A DNA stretch of 64,000 nucleotides. It comes from Nitrosomonas sp. sh817. Lineage in GTDB: Bacteria; Pseudomonadota; Gammaproteobacteria; Burkholderiales; Nitrosomonadaceae. Both the position numbers and the translations under genes were made by a program. How positions within the stretch are numbered: the first letter of the stretch is position 1; each line of letters begins with the position of its first letter. Location: positions 3,010,258-3,074,257 of the forward strand of contig NZ_CP133083.1 in NCBI RefSeq assembly GCF_030908545.1, read 5' to 3'. Below, piece after piece: positions 37,115 to 44,263 of the stretch. Under the pieces are notes generated by a model. That model saw only the letters and a program-made list of their open reading frames with translations. It did not search any database and was not told the DNA's origin.

Positions 37115-37277
37115 TTCACGTCGCCACAATCACCCGTACCGCATCGAGCCGCAGATTACTGGATTTCAGCGCGCCAGTCAGTTGCGCCAACTGTTGTTCA
37201 AAGAATTGAATTTCTTCGTCGCGCACGTTCGGATTGACTTGTTGCAACGCTTTGAGGCGTTCGATTTCCGGCACGAA
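37115..37277 (-). repeat. Direct repeat (intact copy) of rapA 3' end flanking hepT/mntA
   Basis: The intact copy of the segment repeated at 35998-36160, in the same orientation. The two copies bound a 954-bp block containing only hepT and mntA. Similarity begins at the stop codon of rapA (TCACGTCGCCACAATCACCC on the plus strand in this copy) and fades about 160 bases into the gene. Confidence 0.8.
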
Positions 37278-40043
37278 GGTTTGCCGGATGCGCGCTTCGG
37301 CAGCGGCGATGAGTTGCGGGGCTTGCGCGCTGGCTTGTTGTTCGCTGGCGGTCAGCAGTTCACGGATGGCGTCTTCCTTCAGTTGGATCACTTGCTTGGC
37401 GATGCCGGTAGCGACCGGTTGCAGGTGTTGATTGATCGATTCGTGATCAAGGTGCGGATAATCGCCGCTGCCTTGTTCATCGAGCAAGATGCGGATCACT
37501 GCGGGGGGCAGGTAGCGGTTGCTTTGCTGCACGTTGTGCCCACTGGCTTCGAGCACGAACAAAGTTTCCAGCAGCAAGGTGCCGGGTTGCACGCGTTTGT
37601 GTTTCATCATCGCCACCACAGCGTTGCCGTTTTCGTGGCTCAGAATCCGTTCCATCGCGTGCGTGACCATCGGGTGTTCCCACGTCAGGAAGCGCATGTC
37701 CTCGTTGCTCAGCGCCACATTGCGCGAGTAGGTGATGACCGAGCCTTCGTCGTCCAGGCCGGGAAACGGCATGCTCATGAGTTCGCTCGGTTCGATCAGG
37801 AAGCTGCCGGCGCGGTGTTCTTCGATGTGCACACCACAGCAGTCGAATACCGTATCCATGTACTGCGGCAGCAACGGATCGTCATCCTGCGCTTGCGCTT
37901 GCTCGGTCAACCGGTTGGCGATAATCGGACGGAACGAGTTGTATTCGAGCAATCTGTCGCGGCCACGGTCGAGTGCTTCGTTCAATTCCCGGTGCGCCGA
38001 TTGCGTATCGCCGGTCAACTCGCTCAATGCTTCGGTCTGGGTTTGGCGTTGATGCAACGCGGCGATGAGCTGTTCTTCGACTTTGACAAACACCGTTTGT
38101 CCGGCCGGACAGGTTTTCTCGAATGCATTCAAGCCCTCGTGGTACCAATGGAACATCACCGCCAGCGCGCTGTTTTCGAGATAAGGCACGTGGATTTGGA
38201 TGGTATCGGTCTGGCCGATGCGATCGAGGCGGCCGATGCGCTGTTCGAGCAAATCGGGATTGAGCGGCAGATCGAACAGCACCAAATGATGGGCAAACTG
38301 GAAGTTGCGGCCCTCGCTGCCGATTTCCGAGCAGATCAGCACCTGGCCGCCGGTTTCCTTGTCGGCAAAGAATGCCGCGGCGCGGTCGCGTTCGACCAAG
38401 CTCATGCTTTCGTGGAATACCGGAATGAACTGGCCGGTTTTTTCTTTCAGCGCTTGCGCCAGATCGCGCGCGGTTTGCGCGTTGGCGGCGATGACCAGCA
38501 CCTTTTCCGGTTTCACCCGCTTGAGCGTGGCAATCAGCCACGGCACGCGCGGATCGATTTCGGTCCAGTACGGCTGGCCGTCTTCGGATCGCACTTGATA
38601 GATCAATTCCGGGCACAGCAGCAATTGCGGTTTGGATAACGGCGTGGTTTCAAACGTTACCAAGCAGGGCAAATATTCCGCCGGTAGCGGCAACGGACTG
38701 GCAACCAGCTTGCGTGCGGGAAATCCCTTGACCGCCGCGCGCGTGTTGCGGAACAGGATGCGCCCAGTGCCGTGCCGGTCGAGCAATGATTCCGCCAGTT
38801 TGTTGCGGGCTTGCGGGTCTTGCAGCTCCGCCAGCAGGGCTTGCGCTTGTGCCGGATCGAGCGTATCGGCGATCAGTTGGCGGATGCCGTCGTTCAAATC
38901 CCTGCCTTCAAGCAGCGTTTCGACCGCTTGGGCGATCGGCTCGTACGATTGCTCTTCGGCGATAAATCCGGAAAAACTGCTGAAGCGGTGCGGATCAAGC
39001 AGACGCAAGCGTGCGTAATGACTGGCTTTGCCGAGTTGTTCCGGCGTCGCGGTCAACAACAGCACGCCGCGGGTGCGCATCGCCAATTGTTCGATCATGG
39101 CGTATTGCGGGCTGACGGCTTGCGGCGACCAATGCAAATGATGCGCTTCGTCGACCACCAGCAAATCCCAGCGGCCTTGCAGCGCTTGTTCAAACCGTTT
39201 TGGATGCTGCCGCAGAAAATGCAGGCTGCACAGCACCAGTTGTTCGCTGTGAAATGGATTCTCGTCTTGCTCGTTTTTTCCGCTGCGGCTGTCTTCTTCG
39301 TCTTCGTCCTCGTCTTCATCGCTTGCTTCCAGCGACAAACAGCGCTCTTCATCGAAAATACTGAATTGCAAATTGAAACGCCGCAGCATTTCCACCAGCC
39401 ATTGGTGGATCAAGGTTTCCGGCACCACGATGAGCACACGCTTGGCACGTTCGGTCAACAATTGCTGGTGCAGAATCAAACCGGCTTCGATGGTTTTCCC
39501 CAGGCCGACTTCGTCGGCCAGCAGCACGCGCGGCGCAAAGCGGCGGCCCACTTCGTGAGCGATATACAATTGATGCGGGATCAGACTGGTGCGGGTACCG
39601 ACCAGGCCATACAGCGGCGCGTTTGCCAGCCGGTTGCGGATCAGCAACGTTTGATAGCGGATGCGAAACCATTTGTCTTGGTCGAATTGGCCGGTGAATA
39701 GGCGCTCGGATGGGCGGTTCAATTGCACTTGCGGCGCCAGTTGGTCTTCCGCCAGTTCCATCTTGCCGCCGTCTTCACGAGTAGCGGTGTAGACGGCTAA
39801 ACCATTGCGTTCAGTCACGCCGGTAACAATCATCGCAACGCCGTCCTGGCTGTTGACGGTATCGCCCGGTTTGAAAATCACCCGCGTCAACGGCGCGGAA
39901 TGCTTGGCGTACGAGCGGGTTTCACCAGTTGCTTTAAACAGAATGGTGACAATCCGGTGTTCGACGGTTTGCACCGTGCCCAATCCCAGTTGTAAATCGA
40001 CATCGCAGATCCAGCGTTGTCCCGGCTTAAATTCATGCATCAC
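37116..40043 (-). CDS. rapA: RNA polymerase-associated SWI2/SNF2 ATPase RapA
   Basis: 975 aa (E. coli RapA 968). Recycles RNA polymerase from post-termination complexes. N-terminal Tudor-like domains (GQRWICDVDLQLGLGTV), Walker A DEVGLGKT at 177-184, DEAH at 298-301, later helicase motifs (ICSEIGSEGRNFQFAHHLVL, QRIGRLDRIGQ) and the C-terminal RapA domain are all present. An acidic insert rich in Asp/Glu sits at about 240-262. Its last 54 codons are repeated in decayed form at 35998-36160. The ATG at 40043 starts MMHEFKPGQRW; the second Met is an alternative. Confidence 0.96.
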   Translation of the reverse strand: MMHEFKPGQRWICDVDLQLGLGTVQTVEHRIVTILFKATGETRSYAKHSAPLTRVIFKPGDTVNSQDGVAMIVTGVTERNGLAVYTATREDGGKMELAEDQLAPQVQLNRPSERLFTGQFDQDKWFRIRYQTLLIRNRLANAPLYGLVGTRTSLIPHQLYIAHEVGRRFAPRVLLADEVGLGKTIEAGLILHQQLLTERAKRVLIVVPETLIHQWLVEMLRRFNLQFSIFDEERCLSLEASDEDEDEDEEDSRSGKNEQDENPFHSEQLVLCSLHFLRQHPKRFEQALQGRWDLLVVDEAHHLHWSPQAVSPQYAMIEQLAMRTRGVLLLTATPEQLGKASHYARLRLLDPHRFSSFSGFIAEEQSYEPIAQAVETLLEGRDLNDGIRQLIADTLDPAQAQALLAELQDPQARNKLAESLLDRHGTGRILFRNTRAAVKGFPARKLVASPLPLPAEYLPCLVTFETTPLSKPQLLLCPELIYQVRSEDGQPYWTEIDPRVPWLIATLKRVKPEKVLVIAANAQTARDLAQALKEKTGQFIPVFHESMSLVERDRAAAFFADKETGGQVLICSEIGSEGRNFQFAHHLVLFDLPLNPDLLEQRIGRLDRIGQTDTIQIHVPYLENSALAVMFHWYHEGLNAFEKTCPAGQTVFVKVEEQLIAALHQRQTQTEALSELTGDTQSAHRELNEALDRGRDRLLEYNSFRPIIANRLTEQAQAQDDDPLLPQYMDTVFDCCGVHIEEHRAGSFLIEPSELMSMPFPGLDDEGSVITYSRNVALSNEDMRFLTWEHPMVTHAMERILSHENGNAVVAMMKHKRVQPGTLLLETLFVLEASGHNVQQSNRYLPPAVIRILLDEQGSGDYPHLDHESINQHLQPVATGIAKQVIQLKEDAIRELLTASEQQASAQAPQLIAAAEARIRQTFVPEIERLKALQQVNPNVRDEEIQFFEQQLAQLTGALKSSNLRLDAVRVIVAT

Positions 40044-40164
40044 TTATGCTCGCGATTTTTGATCGATGAAATGACAGGAGGCTAACTAAAACTGCGTATG
40101 ATAGCCGATGCAATGGATGCCGGGCAAAACGTGATGGCTTATTGGCTTGCCAACAAGCAAAGGG

Positions 40165-40215
40165 GGACAAAAATTTTAGCCGGATAACCCCCTGAATTCA
40201 GGGAAATTATCCGGC
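40165..40215 (-). terminator. Rho-independent terminator of the DUF2490 gene
   Basis: GCCGGATAA (40179-40187) pairs with TTATCCGGC (40207-40215), with an inner CCCTGAATTCAGGG palindrome extending the stem. On the minus strand the stem is followed by TAAAATTTTTG, a usable U-tract. It lies 26 bases after the gene's stop codon. Confidence 0.85.
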
Positions 40216-40241
40216 CCAAAAAATGCTATATCGTTTGATTG

Positions 40242-40997
40242 CTAGAAATTCAGGAACAAATTCGCAACAAAGTTATGCATCATTTGATCCGGACGGGCAC
40301 TGTGCGGCCGGTTGATGAATTGGTTCATATAGCCCAACTCAACCGTGGCATATTGATTTAATTTGTACCCCAATCCTACGAATGCACGATTCTGATCGTA
40401 GCCGCGGGAAATAAAACCAGGGTTGTCAACGGTATTCATCGCGATAAACAATTCGCTTTGAACGATAAAACTGAGATTCGGATCCACGGCCGGCATTGGA
40501 ACCGCTAGTTTAACCAATTGGCGGAATCGATAAGCCACATCATCGTTACCTGGGATAGGGGTTTGGTGATTGAAGAACCGTTCCTCAAAACGGCTACGCG
40601 CCGATAATCTGCCGAATGAAAAATTATCGGCCCAGGTTACTTGTTGCCAGATCCGATGCTCATCAAAGCAGCCGACACGGTTTAGGGGTTCACACGTAGG
40701 TGCCCAGGCATAACCCGCCCATACAACCACTTTATCGGTTAGCGCATAACCTAAACCGGGACGTACCAGCGATTGCGAAAATTGCGATGCATCATTACCA
40801 AAGCGGCCTTGCCCTTCCATCCACCATCTGAATTTTTTCAAATCGGGATTTTGGGGATTTATGAAACCAAAATTACCTTGTGCTGCAATTTGTCCCCAAA
40901 ATTGAAAATCTTCAACGGTTTGGTCGGCGGCCACAGGATTACATAACAACAAGCTCAACGCAGCCAGTAAAATATAATTATTAATTTTCTTCAACAT
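40242..40997 (-). CDS. DUF2490 family outer-membrane beta-barrel protein
   Basis: 251 aa. A signal peptide (KKINNYILLAALSLLLCNPVAA) is followed by alternating aromatic/polar strands typical of a small beta barrel, ending in LFLNF with the C-terminal Phe used for BAM recognition. Conserved DUF2490 words include FQFWGQIAAQG, RPGLGYALTDKVVVWAGY and RFEERFF. Function unknown. The ATG at 40997 has AAGGGAGA 6 bases upstream and gives the clean signal peptide; a start 11 codons earlier does not. Confidence 0.88.
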   Translation of the reverse strand: MLKKINNYILLAALSLLLCNPVAADQTVEDFQFWGQIAAQGNFGFINPQNPDLKKFRWWMEGQGRFGNDASQFSQSLVRPGLGYALTDKVVVWAGYAWAPTCEPLNRVGCFDEHRIWQQVTWADNFSFGRLSARSRFEERFFNHQTPIPGNDDVAYRFRQLVKLAVPMPAVDPNLSFIVQSELFIAMNTVDNPGFISRGYDQNRAFVGLGYKLNQYATVELGYMNQFINRPHSARPDQMMHNFVANLFLNF

Positions 40998-41513
40998 ACA
41001 ATCTCCCTTAAAAGACATTACGAATGACAAAAGCCGCCATCAATCGGCAGGTAAACGACCTCAGCAGGTAATGCGCCATCCTGCCCGGATTGCCGGCAAA
41101 TTATTTGCCGCATTGTTTGCCTGCACTTGACACTTTATTAACTTCCGGTGCTGCTTCAGTAATTTCAGGCGCACAGTAACATACTAAATGTTAAGAAATT
41201 GTTAAGAATTAAGCGCACCGGCATTGGTGTTATTATTCCTAATCACTGATGTTTTTCAAGCATTTAACTCACTAAACAATAAAATGAACAACAATTTTTT
41301 GTAGCGGCAAAACAACGATACTGTAGAGAATTTGTCAAGAAGACGGCGCACTTGTAATCAATATTTCACCAAACATTCGTTTGACAAGATGTCATGAGAA
41401 TGGGTAAGGTAGAACCGTAAGGGCGATCAAAATCGCTGATCGTAAACGGATGTAACGACTTACAATTCGAAAGTATTCTCGAACGAGTAAAATCAATGAA
41501 CTGGAGTTAGTAA
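40998..41513. other. Intergenic region with possible promoter for the cytochrome gene
   Basis: 516 bp, no gene seen. A possible sigma-70 promoter reading rightward is TTGACA (41381-41386) and TAAGGT (41405-41410) at 18-bp spacing, about 105 bp ahead of the cytochrome start. TTAAGAA-type repeats near 41190-41210 are AT-rich and may belong to the promoter of the leftward DUF2490 gene. Both are weak calls. Confidence 0.3.
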
Positions 41514-41822
41514 ATGAAAAAAATAAATATTGCTTTAACCATATCAGCATTATTCATCCTGACTGGTTGCGGCGCGAGCAAAGACTATACCCCGCCGGCC
41601 GATGCGTCCGGAGAACAAATTTTCAGCACCGCCTGCACGGAGTGCCATAAACCTCTCAGTGCCAATGTTGCCATGATATTGAGCGAGAAAGTCGCGAATA
41701 AGGACGCGATCATCAAGAAATTTCAAGGCGGCAGCATGAGAATGCCGTCATTCAAAAACATCCAGGGAGAATCAGCCGATCGATTGGCTGAATATATTCT
41801 GACGAATAGCGAAGTTAAATAA
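41514..41822 (+). CDS. Small lipoprotein c-type cytochrome
   Basis: 102 aa. The signal ends in lipobox LTGC (Cys19), so it is anchored by lipid. One haem motif CTECH (C41-T-E-C44-H45), with M75 or M77 in GGSMRMPSF as the sixth ligand. The closing helix (SADRLAEYILTNSE) is typical of class I cytochromes c. It should carry electrons in the periplasm; the partner is not evident. It converges on hemN with a shared hairpin terminator between them. Confidence 0.92.
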   Translation: MKKINIALTISALFILTGCGASKDYTPPADASGEQIFSTACTECHKPLSANVAMILSEKVANKDAIIKKFQGGSMRMPSFKNIQGESADRLAEYILTNSEVK

Positions 41823-41829
41823 ACCGGAA

Positions 41830-41855
41830 CCCTGAGGATTGGCAGATCCTCAGGG
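41830..41855. terminator. Bidirectional hairpin between cytochrome c and hemN genes
   Basis: CCCTGAGGAT (41830-41839), loop TGGCAG, ATCCTCAGGG (41846-41855): a perfect 10-bp stem between two convergent genes. No long T-run on either side, so efficiency is uncertain. Confidence 0.7.
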
Positions 41856-41864
41856 AACATACCT

Positions 41865-43289
41865 TCAGATAAGAATTGAATGATTCCGGCGTTGCTGGTG
41901 ATTGCGCAAATATTTATCGAAAACTTTGCAGATACTGCCAATAAATAGCTGACCCTGCGGTGTTACCGTGACCTCCTCATCATCAAGCGTTATCAATCCG
42001 GCCCTTTGATGAAATAGCAACTCCTTCAATTCCGTTGCAAAATAGCGTTTAAATTCGATCGGAAAGAATGTTTCGACCGACTCAAAAATAAGCACGGAAT
42101 GACAAATCAGCGCTTGCATGACGGAACGGCGCACCAAGTCGTCGGCGCTGAGCTCAATGCCGCGCATGACCGGAAGATTGTGCCGCTCAATGCTGTCATA
42201 ATATTGCGCCAGATCACAATGATTCTGACTCAATGCCGGGCCGATGCTGCCAATGGCCGAAATACCCATGGCAATATGATCACTCTCGGGATAGGTAGAA
42301 TAGCCTTGCAAACCATAGTGCAAACGCCCTTGGCGTTGCGCCAGGGTTAACGAACCGTCTTTTTGCGCATAGTGATTCATGCCGATATGCACATAACCAG
42401 CCTGCAGCAATTGATTAATCGCCAGCAATAGCATCGCTTGCGTGGTTTCACTCCCCGGCAAATTGGCCTGATCAATATGCCGCTGCGGTTTATATTTTTC
42501 CGGTAAGTAATTGTAATTTGATAGGTAAATCTGATCCGGACTGGATGCGATAATTTTCCCCAACGTATAGCCAAATTTCTCCACGGTTTGATTCGGCAGC
42601 CCGAAAATCAGCTCTGTCCGTATCGTTTTAAATCCAGCTTGCCGGGCGCCATGGATTGCATGGAGCGTTTCATCTTCGGTTTGGATACGGTGTATCAATT
42701 GCTGAACCGACTGATCAAAATCCTGAACGCCGATAATGGCGCAATTAAACCCGATTTCTTTCAGCGTTTGCATGGAACGATCCGTCATTAGCCGCGGATC
42801 GATCTCAATACTGAGCTCGCCCGGTTCGATCAAATTAAAATGCTGTCGGATTTCCTGCATGAGATCGTGCAACTGAGAATCTTCCAATAATGCCGGGGTA
42901 CCGCCGCCGAAATATATTTGCTCAACTCTTGGATCATTTTTCAAATACTGTCCTTGAAGCTTGATTTCACGCGACAGATATTTCAGATAATTCTCAATCA
43001 TGGTCCCATCCTGTGAGACGATCTGATTGCAATGGCAAAAGAAACACAAAGAATTGCAAAAAGGGATATGCACATACAGCGATAGTGGACGGCGCAAATG
43101 CCCTGATTTACGATGACCGAGCCAGGTTAGGTATGTCTGTGCGTCAAACGCTTCGACAAAATAATCGGCCGCCGGATATAAGCGATAGTCAGCGCTATCC
43201 ACCCCGAAACAACGAAACAGATCTGAATTGACAGACAACAAATTCGATGCGGGTTGTGAAAATAATAACGGGCGCACTGAATAACTCAC
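41865..43289 (-). CDS. hemN: Oxygen-independent coproporphyrinogen III oxidase
   Basis: 474 aa. Radical SAM enzyme converting coproporphyrinogen III to protoporphyrinogen IX without oxygen. The cluster motif CNSLCFFC (C78, C82, C85) plus C87 is intact. Other marks are QIYFGGGTPALL, SIEIDPRLM and LIFGLPNQT. The start is GTG at 43289. The FNR box at 43452-43465 lies about 165 bp upstream, consistent with oxygen control, and it runs divergently from fnr. Confidence 0.95.
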   Translation of the reverse strand: MSYSVRPLLFSQPASNLLSVNSDLFRCFGVDSADYRLYPAADYFVEAFDAQTYLTWLGHRKSGHLRRPLSLYVHIPFCNSLCFFCHCNQIVSQDGTMIENYLKYLSREIKLQGQYLKNDPRVEQIYFGGGTPALLEDSQLHDLMQEIRQHFNLIEPGELSIEIDPRLMTDRSMQTLKEIGFNCAIIGVQDFDQSVQQLIHRIQTEDETLHAIHGARQAGFKTIRTELIFGLPNQTVEKFGYTLGKIIASSPDQIYLSNYNYLPEKYKPQRHIDQANLPGSETTQAMLLLAINQLLQAGYVHIGMNHYAQKDGSLTLAQRQGRLHYGLQGYSTYPESDHIAMGISAIGSIGPALSQNHCDLAQYYDSIERHNLPVMRGIELSADDLVRRSVMQALICHSVLIFESVETFFPIEFKRYFATELKELLFHQRAGLITLDDEEVTVTPQGQLFIGSICKVFDKYLRNHQQRRNHSILI

Positions 43290-43451
43290 TTCACCGGAAG
43301 ATGAATTCAGTCAGAAAATCAAATGCAGTTGCTGCAAATTCCATTAACTTTCACCTATACATTCAACCATTAGGGTACTGTTCTGACAAAAAGAATATCC
43401 ATCCTTTGACATATTCACGTAAAATTATGGCGGGAGATTCAACGAAATAGT

Positions 43452-43465
43452 TTGATTCAGATCAA
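43452..43465. promoter_or_regulatory. FNR box between hemN and fnr
   Basis: TTGAT-TCAG-ATCAA, a perfect match to the FNR/ANR consensus TTGAT-N4-ATCAA. It lies 30 bases before the fnr start codon, close enough for autorepression, and 163 bases from hemN, at a distance suited to activation. Confidence 0.88.
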
Positions 43466-43495
43466 TTAAAATCTTGAAATGTAATTCACTCGCCT

Positions 43496-44257
43496 TTGGA
43501 TAATAATTTGCTTCACGACACTTCTTCATCCCATCTGGATATTTCGCACATCCGATCGAGTTGCGCGACTTGCAGTTTGCGGGAGTTATGCTTGCCGGTA
43601 GGTTTGAACGATCAGGAAATTCATATACTTGGCGATGTTGTCAGCCACAAACGCAGAATCCCGCGCGGTGGATATTTGCATCGTACCGGCATTAAATTTC
43701 AGTCGCTTTTTGCCATTCGCAGCGGTTTTTTTAAAACCTGCGTGCTGGAAGAAGACGGACGCCAGCAAGTCACGGGCTTTCACATGACCGGCGAATTACT
43801 GGGATTGGACGCGATCAGCTCGGATCTTCACACTTGTGACGCGATCGCCCTTGAAGACAGCGAAGTATGCGAAATTCCCTTTGCCAAGCTAGAAGAAATC
43901 AGCCTGGTTATTCCATCGCTGATGCGCCATTTCCATAAAATCATGAGCCGGGAGATTGTACGGGATCATGGTGTGATGTTGCTGCTGGGCAGCATGAAAG
44001 CGGAAGAGCGCTTGGCGACATTTTTATTGAATTTATCACGCCGCTTTTTGATGCGCGGATATTCCGAAAGTGAATTCAACTTGCGCATGACGCGGGAAGA
44101 AATCGGCAGCTACCTGGGTCTTAAACTTGAAACCGTTAGCCGGGCTTTCTCAAAACTGCAAGATGAAAATATCATTACGGTGGATAACAAGCGCATTCAA
44201 ATTAACGATATTGCCCGTTTGCGCTTGAAAATGGGAAATTCATCCTGTGTTACGTGA
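43496..44257 (+). CDS. fnr: FNR/ANR-type oxygen-sensing transcription regulator
   Basis: 253 aa. Crp-Fnr family activator using an oxygen-sensitive [4Fe-4S] cluster. Ligands C23, C26, C32 (in SSCATCSLRELC) and C114 match the E. coli FNR set. The recognition helix GLKLETVSRAFSKL contains the E-xx-S-R residues that read TTGAT. Start is TTG at 43496; an in-frame stop lies shortly upstream, so no earlier start exists. Converges on the GGDEF-EAL gene with only six bases between stops. Confidence 0.96.
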   Translation: MDNNLLHDTSSSHLDISHIRSSCATCSLRELCLPVGLNDQEIHILGDVVSHKRRIPRGGYLHRTGIKFQSLFAIRSGFFKTCVLEEDGRQQVTGFHMTGELLGLDAISSDLHTCDAIALEDSEVCEIPFAKLEEISLVIPSLMRHFHKIMSREIVRDHGVMLLLGSMKAEERLATFLLNLSRRFLMRGYSESEFNLRMTREEIGSYLGLKLETVSRAFSKLQDENIITVDNKRIQINDIARLRLKMGNSSCVT

Positions 44258-44263
44258 TCCGGA

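Noticed and set aside
37080..38639. A 519-codon open frame on the plus strand opposite rapA
   Set aside because: It is the mirror of a strongly conserved SNF2 ATPase; its translation is His/Gln/Arg-rich with no domain, as expected of an antisense shadow in GC-rich DNA.
38811..39701. A 296-codon plus-strand frame opposite rapA
   Set aside because: Same reason: low-complexity antisense translation of conserved coding sequence.
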